DNA of 64,000 bases from Corynebacterium sphenisci DSM 44792. Lineage in GTDB: Bacteria > Actinomycetota > Actinomycetes > Mycobacteriales > Mycobacteriaceae. The position numbers and the translations under genes were made by a program. Below, piece by piece: positions 8,586-15,400 of this stretch. The stretch lies in assembly GCF_001941505.1 (NCBI RefSeq), contig NZ_CP009248.1, positions 1,736,001 through 1,800,000 on the forward strand, given 5' to 3'. How positions within the stretch are numbered: the first letter of the stretch is position 1; every line of letters starts with the position of its first letter. A model generated the notes under the pieces. It saw only the letters and a program-made list of their open reading frames with translations. It was not told the DNA's origin and searched no databases.

Positions 8586-10022
8586 GTGGGCACCACCTCA
8601 CCCGAAACCATCGAGCAGCTCATCCGGGACGAGGGCGTCGAATTCGTCGACGTCCGCTTCACCGACGTCCCCGGCACCGAGCAGCACGTCACCATCCCCG
8701 CCTCGGCCTTCGACGCCGACGCGATGACCGAGGGGCTCGCCTTCGACGGCTCCTCGGTGCGCGGGTTCACCTCCATCGACGAGTCCGACATGGCCCTGCT
8801 GCCGGACCTGGACACCGCCCGGATCGACCCCTTCCGCACCGCGAAGACCCTGAACATCAAGTTCTTCGTGCACGATCCCTTCACCCTGGAGCCCTTCAGC
8901 CGGGATCCGCGCAACGTGGCCCGCAAGGCCGAGGAGTACCTGGTCTCCACCGGCATCGCGGACACCTGCTTCTTCGGCGCCGAGGCCGAGTTCTACCTCT
9001 TCGACAACGTCCGCTTCGCCACCGGCATGAACGAGGGCTTCTACCGGGTGGACTCCGTGGAGGGCTGGTGGAACCGCGGGGCCGAGGCCAACCCCGACGG
9101 GTCGGCCAACCTCGGCTACAAGACCCGGGTCAAGGGCGGCTACTTCCCCACCGCGCCCTACGACCACTACCAGGACCTGCGCGACGAGATGTGCCTGAAC
9201 CTGGCCGCCGCCGGGTTCGAGCTGGAGCGCGCCCACCACGAGGTCGGCACCGGCGGCCAGCAGGAGATCAACTACAAGTTCAACACCCTGCTGCACGCCG
9301 CCGACGACCTGCAGTCCTTCAAGTACATCGTGAAGAACGTCGCCTGGCGCGCCGGCAAGTCCGCCACCTTCATGCCCAAGCCCCTGGCCGGGGACAACGG
9401 CTCCGGGATGCACGCCCACCAGTCCCTGTGGGCCGGCGGTGAGCCGCTCTTCCACGATGAGGCCGGCTACGGCGGCCTGTCGGACATCGCCCGCTTCTAC
9501 ATCGGCGGCATCCTCGCGCACGCCGGGGCGGTGCTGGCCTTCACCAACCCGACCCTGAACTCCTACCACCGCCTGGTGCCCGGGTTCGAGGCCCCGATCA
9601 ACCTGGTGTACTCCCAGCGCAACCGCTCCGCGGCGGTGCGCATCCCGATCACCGGCTCCAACCCCAAGGCCAAGCGCCTGGAATTCCGGGCCCCGGACCC
9701 CTCGGCGAACCCGTACTTCGCCTTCGCGGCCATGATGATGGCCGGCCTCGACGGGATCCGCAACCGGATCGAGCCCGATGCCCCGGTGGACAAGGACCTC
9801 TACGAGCTGCCCCCGGAGGAGGCCGCGAACATCCCGCAGGCGCCGACCTCCCTGGAGGCCGCCCTCGCCGCCCTCGCGGAGGACAACGAGTTCCTGCAGG
9901 AGGGCGACGTGTTCACCCCGGATCTGCTGGAGACCTACCTGGCCTACAAGCACGACAACGAGATCGCCCCGGCCCGGCTGCGGCCCACCCCCCAGGAGTT
10001 CGAGCTCTACTACGACGTCTAG
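8586..10022 (+). CDS. Glutamine synthetase type I, copy 2
   Basis: 478 residues, aligned without gaps to copy 1. All recognisable substrate and nucleotide motifs are intact: [23 protein letters not shown] with Asn271, LVPGFEAP with the normal proline, NRSAAVRIP, and [11 protein letters not shown] with adenylylatable Tyr406. By sequence it looks fully functional and closest to the corynebacterial GlnA consensus. The start is GTG 8586, preceded by AGGAG at 8576-8580. A 73-bp tract (8643-8715) is identical to copy 1 (4919-4991), and a 101-bp tract (9518-9618) is identical to copy 3 (12598-12698), although the surroundings differ at silent sites. It has its own terminator. Confidence 0.93.
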   Translation: MGTTSPETIEQLIRDEGVEFVDVRFTDVPGTEQHVTIPASAFDADAMTEGLAFDGSSVRGFTSIDESDMALLPDLDTARIDPFRTAKTLNIKFFVHDPFTLEPFSRDPRNVARKAEEYLVSTGIADTCFFGAEAEFYLFDNVRFATGMNEGFYRVDSVEGWWNRGAEANPDGSANLGYKTRVKGGYFPTAPYDHYQDLRDEMCLNLAAAGFELERAHHEVGTGGQQEINYKFNTLLHAADDLQSFKYIVKNVAWRAGKSATFMPKPLAGDNGSGMHAHQSLWAGGEPLFHDEAGYGGLSDIARFYIGGILAHAGAVLAFTNPTLNSYHRLVPGFEAPINLVYSQRNRSAAVRIPITGSNPKAKRLEFRAPDPSANPYFAFAAMMMAGLDGIRNRIEPDAPVDKDLYELPPEEAANIPQAPTSLEAALAALAEDNEFLQEGDVFTPDLLETYLAYKHDNEIAPARLRPTPQEFELYYDV

Positions 10023-10044
10023 CCCCGGACCCTCCTCCACCGTC

Positions 10045-10092
10045 ATCGCGCCGCACCGCGACCCGCCCCGGCGGGCCGCGGTGCGGCGCGAT
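10045..10092. terminator. 16-bp perfect hairpin after copy 2
   Basis: ATCGCGCCGCACCGCG (10045-10060) pairs perfectly with CGCGGTGCGGCGCGAT (10077-10092), 23 bases after the stop codon. There is no T-tract. Confidence 0.75.
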
Positions 10093-10196
10093 CACGTCCC
10101 GCCGGGCGCTCCCGGACCGCCCAGAGCAGCGGTGTTAGCCCGCAGGACCCGCCCCGCAGCCCATGGTGCAGGCGATGCACCCTCCCCCGCGGCCTG

Positions 10197-10231
10197 TAAT
10201 ATGTTTCTTCGGCGGGATTTTCAGTCCCGCC
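10197..10231 (+). promoter_or_regulatory. Promoter with inverted repeat upstream of the cyclodeaminase-like gene
   Basis: The 383-base gap 10023-10405 holds the terminator of copy 2 and then an AT-rich island unusual for this DNA: TAATAT (10197-10202), a near-consensus -10 box. Immediately downstream is GGCGGGA-N7-TCCCGCC (10211-10231), a perfect 7-bp inverted repeat over the expected start site. It could be an operator or an mRNA hairpin. The remaining leader to 10405, about 175 bases, shows nothing recognisable. Confidence 0.5.
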
Positions 10232-10405
10232 TATGAGACAAGCGAACACAGTGACGGTCCGCCCTCGCCCGCTCGGGGGTGGACGGGTACCTGGAACCCC
10301 CCGGAGGCCACCCCGGCGCCGCGGCCCGCCCCACCACCGGGCGCGGTCGCGCGGCGGAGGCAGTCCCCGTCGCGTGAACCCCGGAAAGGCTGGGCACACC
10401 ACCCC

Positions 10406-11563
10406 ATGACCGGTTTTCCAGATAACCCCCGCATCGACTTCCTCTACCTGGACGAGGAGGACATGCTCGCCGCCGGCGTCGACGACGCCGCGAAATGCGT
10501 CGAGTGCATGGAGGAGACGCTGATCCTGCTCGCCGAGGGCGACTTCCGGATGGCCGGCGCCTCGGCGAACTCCCATGGCGCGCAGATCAACTTCCCCGCC
10601 GACCCCGAGCATCCCAGGATGCCCGCGGACGGCCCGGACCGGCGCTTCATGGCCATGCCGGCCTACCTCGGCGGCCGCTTCGGCACCGCCGGGGTGAAGT
10701 GGTACGGCTCCAACGCGGAGAACCGCGAGCACGATCTGCCGCGCTCCATCCACGTCTTCGTGCTCAACGACGCCACCACCGGCGCGCCCCTGGCCATCAT
10801 GAGCGCCAACCTGCTCTCCGCCTACCGCACCGGCGCGGTGCCCGGCGTGGGCGTCAAGCACCTCGCCCTCGCCGAGGCCGAGACCGTGGGCATCATCGGC
10901 CCCGGCGTGATGAGCCGCACCATCCTCGGCTCGGCGCTGTCCCAGCGCCCCGGCATCCGCACCGTGAAGGTCAAGGGCCGCTCGCGCCGGTCCACGGAGA
11001 AGGCCGTGGCCTGGATCCGCGAGACCTACCCGCAGCTGACCGAGGTGCGCGTGGTGGACAGCGAGCGCGAGGCGATCGAGGGCTCCGACATCGTCATCGC
11101 CGGCACCTCCACCTCCCCGGACGGCCCGGAGGGCTTCCCGCATTTCCGGCGGGAGTGGATCAAGCCCGGCGCGCTGCTGCTGATGCCGGCCGCCGCCCGC
11201 CTCGACGACGACTTCGTCACCTCCGAGGAGGCCAACCTGGTGGTCGACTACCGCGGCCTGTACCAGGAGTGGTTCCACGAGAACGGCCCCGGCGTCACCT
11301 ACGAGCGGCTGCTGGGCATCCCCGGCAACCGCTGGTGGGATATGAAGGAGGAGGGCACCCTCCCCGAGGAGCGGATCGTCAACATCGGCGACATCGCCGC
11401 CGGCCGCGCCCCCGGGCGCGAGAACGACGAGCAGATCTTCTGCTACTCCATCGGCGGCATGCCGGTGGAGGACGTCGCCTGGGCCACCGACCTCTACCAT
11501 GCGGCGAAGGAGCGGGGCATCGGCACCACCCTGAACCTCTGGGAGACCCCGCGGCTGGCCTGA
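10406..11563 (+). CDS. Ornithine cyclodeaminase/mu-crystallin family enzyme
   Basis: 385 residues of the OCD/alanine dehydrogenase/SbnB superfamily: NAD(P)-dependent enzymes acting on amino acids or imines. Visible features are RRFMAMPAYLGG (79-90), the family lysine in GVKWYGSN (Lys98), the RTGA signature (141-144), and the Rossmann loop GIIGPGVMSR (162-171) followed by VKVKGRS. The substrate is unknown: ornithine cyclodeaminase, an SbnB-like dehydrogenase and an imine reductase are all possible. The ATG is at 10406, with GGAAAGG at 10383-10389 rather far upstream (16 bases). Copy 3 of glutamine synthetase follows after 102 bases, probably in the same unit, which points to an amino-acid ligation or modification pathway. 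Confidence 0.82.
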   Translation: MTGFPDNPRIDFLYLDEEDMLAAGVDDAAKCVECMEETLILLAEGDFRMAGASANSHGAQINFPADPEHPRMPADGPDRRFMAMPAYLGGRFGTAGVKWYGSNAENREHDLPRSIHVFVLNDATTGAPLAIMSANLLSAYRTGAVPGVGVKHLALAEAETVGIIGPGVMSRTILGSALSQRPGIRTVKVKGRSRRSTEKAVAWIRETYPQLTEVRVVDSEREAIEGSDIVIAGTSTSPDGPEGFPHFRREWIKPGALLLMPAAARLDDDFVTSEEANLVVDYRGLYQEWFHENGPGVTYERLLGIPGNRWWDMKEEGTLPEERIVNIGDIAAGRAPGRENDEQIFCYSIGGMPVEDVAWATDLYHAAKERGIGTTLNLWETPRLA

Positions 11564-11592
11564 GCGGCCGCCGCGACCCGCGCCCCCGGCGC

Positions 11593-11610
11593 CCGGGCGG
11601 CCCCGCCCGG
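11593..11610. other. Short stem-loop between cyclodeaminase-like gene and copy 3
   Basis: CCGGGCGG/CCGCCCGG with a 2-base centre lies in the 102-base gap. It is too short and tightly looped to be a sure terminator and may cause partial attenuation. Downstream, AGGGA at 11651-11655 serves GTG 11666. Confidence 0.35.
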
Positions 11611-11665
11611 ACCCGGACAACCGAATACCCAACCAAGCACCATCTGAATCAGGGATTGATTTACC

Positions 11666-13102
11666 GTGGCTTTCGAAAGCCCGTCTGACATCGTGTCGTT
11701 CATCAGGGACCGGGGGATCCGCTGGGTCGACGTCCGCTTCACCGATGTGCCGGGGGTGATGCAGCACCTGTCCATCCCCGCGCACCAGTTCGACGAGGAG
11801 GCCATGATCGACGGGCTCGCCTTCGACGGCTCCTCGATCAGCGGCTACACCTCGGTGGACAACTCCGACATGAACCTGGTGCCGGACATCTCCACCGCCT
11901 ACGTCGACCCCTTCCGGGAGTCGCCGACGCTGAACATGATGTTCTTCGTGCAGGACCCGCACACCACCGAGCCCTTCTCCCGGGACCCGCGCAACATCGC
12001 GCTGAAGGCGGAGAAGTACCTCGCGTCCACCGGGATCGCGGACACCTGCTTCCTCGGCTCCGAGGCGGAGTTCTACATCTTCGACAAGGTCCGCTACGAC
12101 ACCACCTCCAACCGCTCCTTCCACGAGGTCGACTCCGTGGAGGGCTGGTGGAACTCCGGGAAGGAGTACAACCCGGACGGCTCCCGCAACCTGGGGCACA
12201 AGGTGCGCACCAAGGGCGGCTACTTCCCGGTGGCCCCCTACGACCACCTGGAGCACCTGCGCGACGAGATCGGCGAGACCCTGGACTCCATCGGCTTCAC
12301 CGTGGAGCGCGCCCACCACGAGATGGGCTCCGGCGGCCAGCAGGAGGTCAACTACAAGTTCAACACCCTGCTGCACGCCGCCGATGACCTGCAGACCTTC
12401 AAGTACATCGTGAAGAACGTGGCCAAGCGCAACGGCCGCTCCGCGACCTTCATGCCCAAGCCCCTGGCCGGCGACGGCGGCTCCGGGATGCACGTGCACC
12501 AGTCGCTGTGGAAGGACGGCGAACCGCTCTTCCACGACGAGGGCGGCTACGGGGGCCTGTCGGACCTCGCCCGGTTCTACATCGGCGGGATCCTGGAGCA
12601 CGCCGGGGCGGTGCTGGCCTTCACCAACCCGACCCTGAACTCCTACCACCGCCTGGTGCCCGGGTTCGAGGCCCCGATCAACCTGGTGTACTCCCAGCAG
12701 AACCGCTCCGCGGCGATCCGGATCCCGCTGACCGGGCCGAACCCGAAGGCCAAGCGGATCGAGTTCCGCGCCCCGGACGCCTCCGGCAACCCCTACCTGG
12801 GCTTCACCGCGATGCTCATGGCCGGCCTGGACGGGATCCGCAACCGCATCGAGCCGCCCGCGCCGGTGGACAAGGACCTCTACGAACTGCCCCCCGAGGA
12901 GGCCAAGGGCATCCCCACGGTGCCCACCTCCCTGGAGGCGGCGCTGCACGCCCTGGAGGACGACCACGAGTTCCTGGTCGCCGGGGACGTGTTCACCGAG
13001 GACCTCATCGAGGCCCATATCCGGCACAAGTTCGACGAGGAGATCGTGCCCGCCCGGCTGCGCCCGACCACCCAGGAGTTCGAGCTCTACTACGACTGCT
13101 GA
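11666..13102 (+). CDS. Glutamine synthetase type I, copy 3 (divergent)
   Basis: 478 residues, collinear with copies 1 and 2 but the most divergent. Adenylylation Tyr406 ([11 protein letters not shown]) and flap LVPGFEAP are intact. Two positions near the glutamate site are changed. Asn271 of the catalytic loop is Gly ([14 protein letters not shown]); by alignment this is Asn264 of Salmonella GS. Arg345 is Gln (YSQQNRSA), Arg337 in Salmonella numbering. The ammonium loop reads FDGSSISGY. Synthesis of glutamine is therefore less certain; a gamma-glutamyl ligase for another amine or acid is possible. It probably shares a transcript with the cyclodeaminase-like gene. The start is GTG with AGGGA upstream. 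A 101-bp tract is identical to copy 2. Confidence 0.9.
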   Translation: MAFESPSDIVSFIRDRGIRWVDVRFTDVPGVMQHLSIPAHQFDEEAMIDGLAFDGSSISGYTSVDNSDMNLVPDISTAYVDPFRESPTLNMMFFVQDPHTTEPFSRDPRNIALKAEKYLASTGIADTCFLGSEAEFYIFDKVRYDTTSNRSFHEVDSVEGWWNSGKEYNPDGSRNLGHKVRTKGGYFPVAPYDHLEHLRDEIGETLDSIGFTVERAHHEMGSGGQQEVNYKFNTLLHAADDLQTFKYIVKNVAKRNGRSATFMPKPLAGDGGSGMHVHQSLWKDGEPLFHDEGGYGGLSDLARFYIGGILEHAGAVLAFTNPTLNSYHRLVPGFEAPINLVYSQQNRSAAIRIPLTGPNPKAKRIEFRAPDASGNPYLGFTAMLMAGLDGIRNRIEPPAPVDKDLYELPPEEAKGIPTVPTSLEAALHALEDDHEFLVAGDVFTEDLIEAHIRHKFDEEIVPARLRPTTQEFELYYDC

Positions 13103-13127
13103 CCGCCGCGCGCGCCCCGCGCGGCCC

Positions 13128-13166
13128 ACGGCCCCGGCCCCCGCATCCCGCGGGGGCCGGGGCCGT
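13128..13166. terminator. 17-bp bidirectional hairpin
   Basis: ACGGCCCCGGCCCCCGC (13128-13144), loop ATCCC, and the perfect complement at 13150-13166. It lies between the convergent copy 3 and niaP genes. Confidence 0.8.
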
Positions 13167-13187
13167 CCGCCCTCACGCGGGCGGGGC

Positions 13188-14507
13188 TCAGGCCTCCAGG
13201 GCGGCGCCGGTGCGCTCGGGCAGGGTGAACGCCGCCGCGGCGGCGAGCACGAAGGCCGCGGCGAAGACCCCGAAGACCAGGCCCTGGCCCCCGGGCAGCA
13301 GCAGCGGCACCACCAGCGGCGCGGCGATCGAGGCCAGCCGCCCGAAGGCCGCGGCCGACCCGGTGCCGGAGCCGCGGGTGGCGGTGGGGTAGAGCTCCGG
13401 GCCGATCGCGTACAGCGCGCCCCAGGCGCCCAGGTTGAAGAAGGACAGCGCGCAGCCGGCGGCGATGACCTGCCACACGTCCCCGGAGAAGCCGAAGGCG
13501 GCGGCGGCCACCGCGGAGCCGGCGAGGAAGGCCGCCAGGGTCACCCGGCGCCCCCAGCGCTCGATGAGCCAGGCGGCCAGGGCGTAGCCGGGCAGCTGGG
13601 CCAGGGTGATGACCAGGGTGTAGCCGAAGGAGCGGACCAGGTCGAAACCGCGGTCCACGAGCAGGCTGGGCAGCCAGATGAAGGCCCCGTAGTAGGAGAA
13701 GTTGATGCAGAACCACACCGCCCACAGCGCCGCGGTGCGCGCCCGCAGCCGGGCCGACCAGATCGACTCGCCCTCGCCGCGGGCCCCCTCCGGCGCCGCC
13801 GGCGGCGCGGCCCGGTCGGCGGCGGGCCGCGCGGTGCGGCCCGCGGCGGCCTCGAACTCGGCGACGATCGCCTCGGCCTCGTCGGCCCGGCCCCGGGTCT
13901 CCAGGAAGCGCACCGACTCCGGCAGCCGCGCCCGCACGTAGATGGCGTAGGCCGCCGGCACCACCCCCAGGGCCAGCGCCCAGCGCCAGCCGTCCGCCCC
14001 GGCGGGGATGATGAGGTAGCCGATGAGCGCGGCGAGCAGCCAGCCCAGCGCCCAGAAGGCCTCCAGGATGACCAGCACCCGGCCCCGGATCCGCTTCGGC
14101 GCGAACTCGGCGACCAGGGTGGAGGCCACCGGCAGCTCCGCGCCCAGGCCCAGGCCCACCACGAAGCGCAGCGCCATCAGCGCGCCCACCCCGGCGGCCA
14201 GGGCGGAGGCGCCGGTGGCGATGCCGTAGACCAGCAGGGTCAGCGCGAACACCTGGCGGCGCCCGATCCGGTCGGCGAGCAGCCCGCCGAGGGCGGCGCC
14301 CAGGGCCATCCCGATGAAGCCCACCGAGCCCAGCCAGGACAGCTGTGTGGTGGAGAGGTTCCACTGCACCGCCAGCGCCGCCATCACGAAGGAGATGAGC
14401 CCCACGTCCATCGCGTCCAGGGCCCAGCCGACCCCCGATCCGAGCAGCAGCCGGCGGTGTTTTCCGGTGAAGGGCAGGCCGTCGAGGCGTTCCGTGCGGG
14501 TCAGCAT
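13188..14507 (-). CDS. niaP: NiaP-type major facilitator transporter
   Basis: A 439-residue, 12-helix MFS carrier that strongly resembles the niacin transporter NiaP and the aromatic-acid:H+ symporters. NiaP-like stretches include GWALDAMDVGLISF, GMALGAALGGLLADRIGRR, GAELPVASTLVAEFAP, RGRVLVILEAFWALGW, WFCINFSYYGAFIWLPS, LAQLPGYALAAWLIERWGRR and LSFFNLGAWGALYA. A long Ala/Arg-rich loop separates the two halves. Nicotinate is the likeliest substrate; another small carboxylic acid linked to the neighbouring cluster is possible. The start ATG 14507 (MLTRTERL) lies 6 bases after TACCTT, suggesting leaderless translation; the 19 extra residues of the longer ORF are not MFS-like. Confidence 0.82.
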   Translation of the reverse strand: MLTRTERLDGLPFTGKHRRLLLGSGVGWALDAMDVGLISFVMAALAVQWNLSTTQLSWLGSVGFIGMALGAALGGLLADRIGRRQVFALTLLVYGIATGASALAAGVGALMALRFVVGLGLGAELPVASTLVAEFAPKRIRGRVLVILEAFWALGWLLAALIGYLIIPAGADGWRWALALGVVPAAYAIYVRARLPESVRFLETRGRADEAEAIVAEFEAAAGRTARPAADRAAPPAAPEGARGEGESIWSARLRARTAALWAVWFCINFSYYGAFIWLPSLLVDRGFDLVRSFGYTLVITLAQLPGYALAAWLIERWGRRVTLAAFLAGSAVAAAAFGFSGDVWQVIAAGCALSFFNLGAWGALYAIGPELYPTATRGSGTGSAAAFGRLASIAAPLVVPLLLPGGQGLVFGVFAAAFVLAAAAAFTLPERTGAALEA

Positions 14508-14652
14508 GGGGGCAAGGTAGCAGAGCCTCACCCACCCCCGGGGGGTGAAACCGGGGGCGGCCACCGAAGCGACACGCCGATTTCACCCGCCCGCAACCTG
14601 GGGCGGCGCCCGGGCAGGATCGGGGGCGGATCCGATGCATCGAGGAGGCGCC
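14508..14652. promoter_or_regulatory. Divergent region upstream of niaP
   Basis: TACCTT (minus strand, 14514-14519) is the -10 box of niaP. GGGTGAAA (14543-14550) and TTTCACCC (14581-14588) form a widely spaced 8-bp inverted repeat between niaP and the plus-strand gene at 14653. It could be an operator pair; no regulator gene is nearby. Confidence 0.4.
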
Positions 14653-15246
14653 ATGACCCCGGACTGGGTGACCGCGATCGCCGCGGTGGCCACCGCGGTG
14701 ATCACCCTGGGCGCGGCGCTGGTCGCGCTCGGCCAGCTGCGCGCCGCACGGGAGGAGCAGCGGCAGGTCAACCGGCCGATGATGATCGCCGAATACGAGT
14801 TCCCGGCCGGGGGCGGGGCGCCGCAGGGGATTTCGGTGCAGAACATCGGCCGGACCATCGCCCACGATGTGCGGATCAGCTTCGAGCCGCCGCTGCCCGG
14901 CCCCCCGCCGGGGCCGACCGCGGGGCAGGGCCCCGGGGCGCTGACCGCGAGCGCGCTGGCGCGCACCACCTTCGGCACCTGGGCCCCGGGGCAGCGGCTG
15001 CGGGTGCCGCTGCGGCCCCCGCACCCGGCGGACGCCGGCGCCGCGGCACCGCACGAGGGCGCCCCGGGCCGCCGGCGGATCCGCATCCGCTACCGCGGCC
15101 ATGACGGCCGCGGGCACGAGGAGACCCTGGAGCTCGACTCCGCGATCGGCGCCGGGGCGCTCATCGGCGAGGGGGAACCGACCCGGATCCGGCGGGAGCT
15201 GGCCGGGATCCGCGCCGAGATGCGCCGGATCGCCCGGGGCCGGTGA
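14653..15246 (+). CDS. Unrecognised single-helix membrane-anchored protein
   Basis: I do not recognise this 197-residue protein. An N-terminal hydrophobic helix (about residues 5-25) is followed by a short charged coiled stretch (QLRAAREEQRQVNRP). A beta-rich soluble domain (about 40-165) includes the phrase ISVQNIGRTIAHDVRISF, typical of small conserved hypothetical proteins that have a lone N-terminal helix. Pro/Gly-rich insertions interrupt it. The ATG is preceded by GAGGAGG (14642-14648). It stands alone, divergent from niaP. Confidence 0.6.
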   Translation: MTPDWVTAIAAVATAVITLGAALVALGQLRAAREEQRQVNRPMMIAEYEFPAGGGAPQGISVQNIGRTIAHDVRISFEPPLPGPPPGPTAGQGPGALTASALARTTFGTWAPGQRLRVPLRPPHPADAGAAAPHEGAPGRRRIRIRYRGHDGRGHEETLELDSAIGAGALIGEGEPTRIRRELAGIRAEMRRIARGR

Positions 15247-15342
15247 CCGCCGACCGGGCCCGCCGCGGGGGATGAAGATTCCTCACCCGTAATCATCCGA
15301 CATCCCGCGGGCACCTGGTCTTTCGCAAACGCCATCAATCCT

Positions 15343-15356
15343 TTAGGCTTGCCTGA
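15343..15356 (+). promoter_or_regulatory. Near-palindrome resembling a DtxR box
   Basis: TTAGGC-TT-GCCTGA lies 45 bases upstream of the surface-protein ATG in a 154-base gap. It overlaps a possible -10 box (TAGGCT, 15344-15349). It matches the core of the DtxR/IdeR operator (TTAGGTTAGCCTAACCTAA) in the left two thirds but not at the right end, so iron control is only a suggestion. Confidence 0.35.
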
Positions 15357-15400
15357 GGACTGTTCCGTCGCATTACCACAACGAGAGAAGCGTTCCCCAT

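Noticed and set aside
12148..12387. Short plus-strand frames inside the GS genes with similar sequence between copies
   Set aside because: They are frame-shifted readings of conserved GS segments; their similarity comes from the GS genes themselves.
10043..13129. A 1028-residue minus-strand open frame opposite the cyclodeaminase-like gene and GS copy 3
   Set aside because: Same antisense-shadow composition (His/Gly/Val/Leu runs). It ends exactly where real genes and terminators lie and has no motif.
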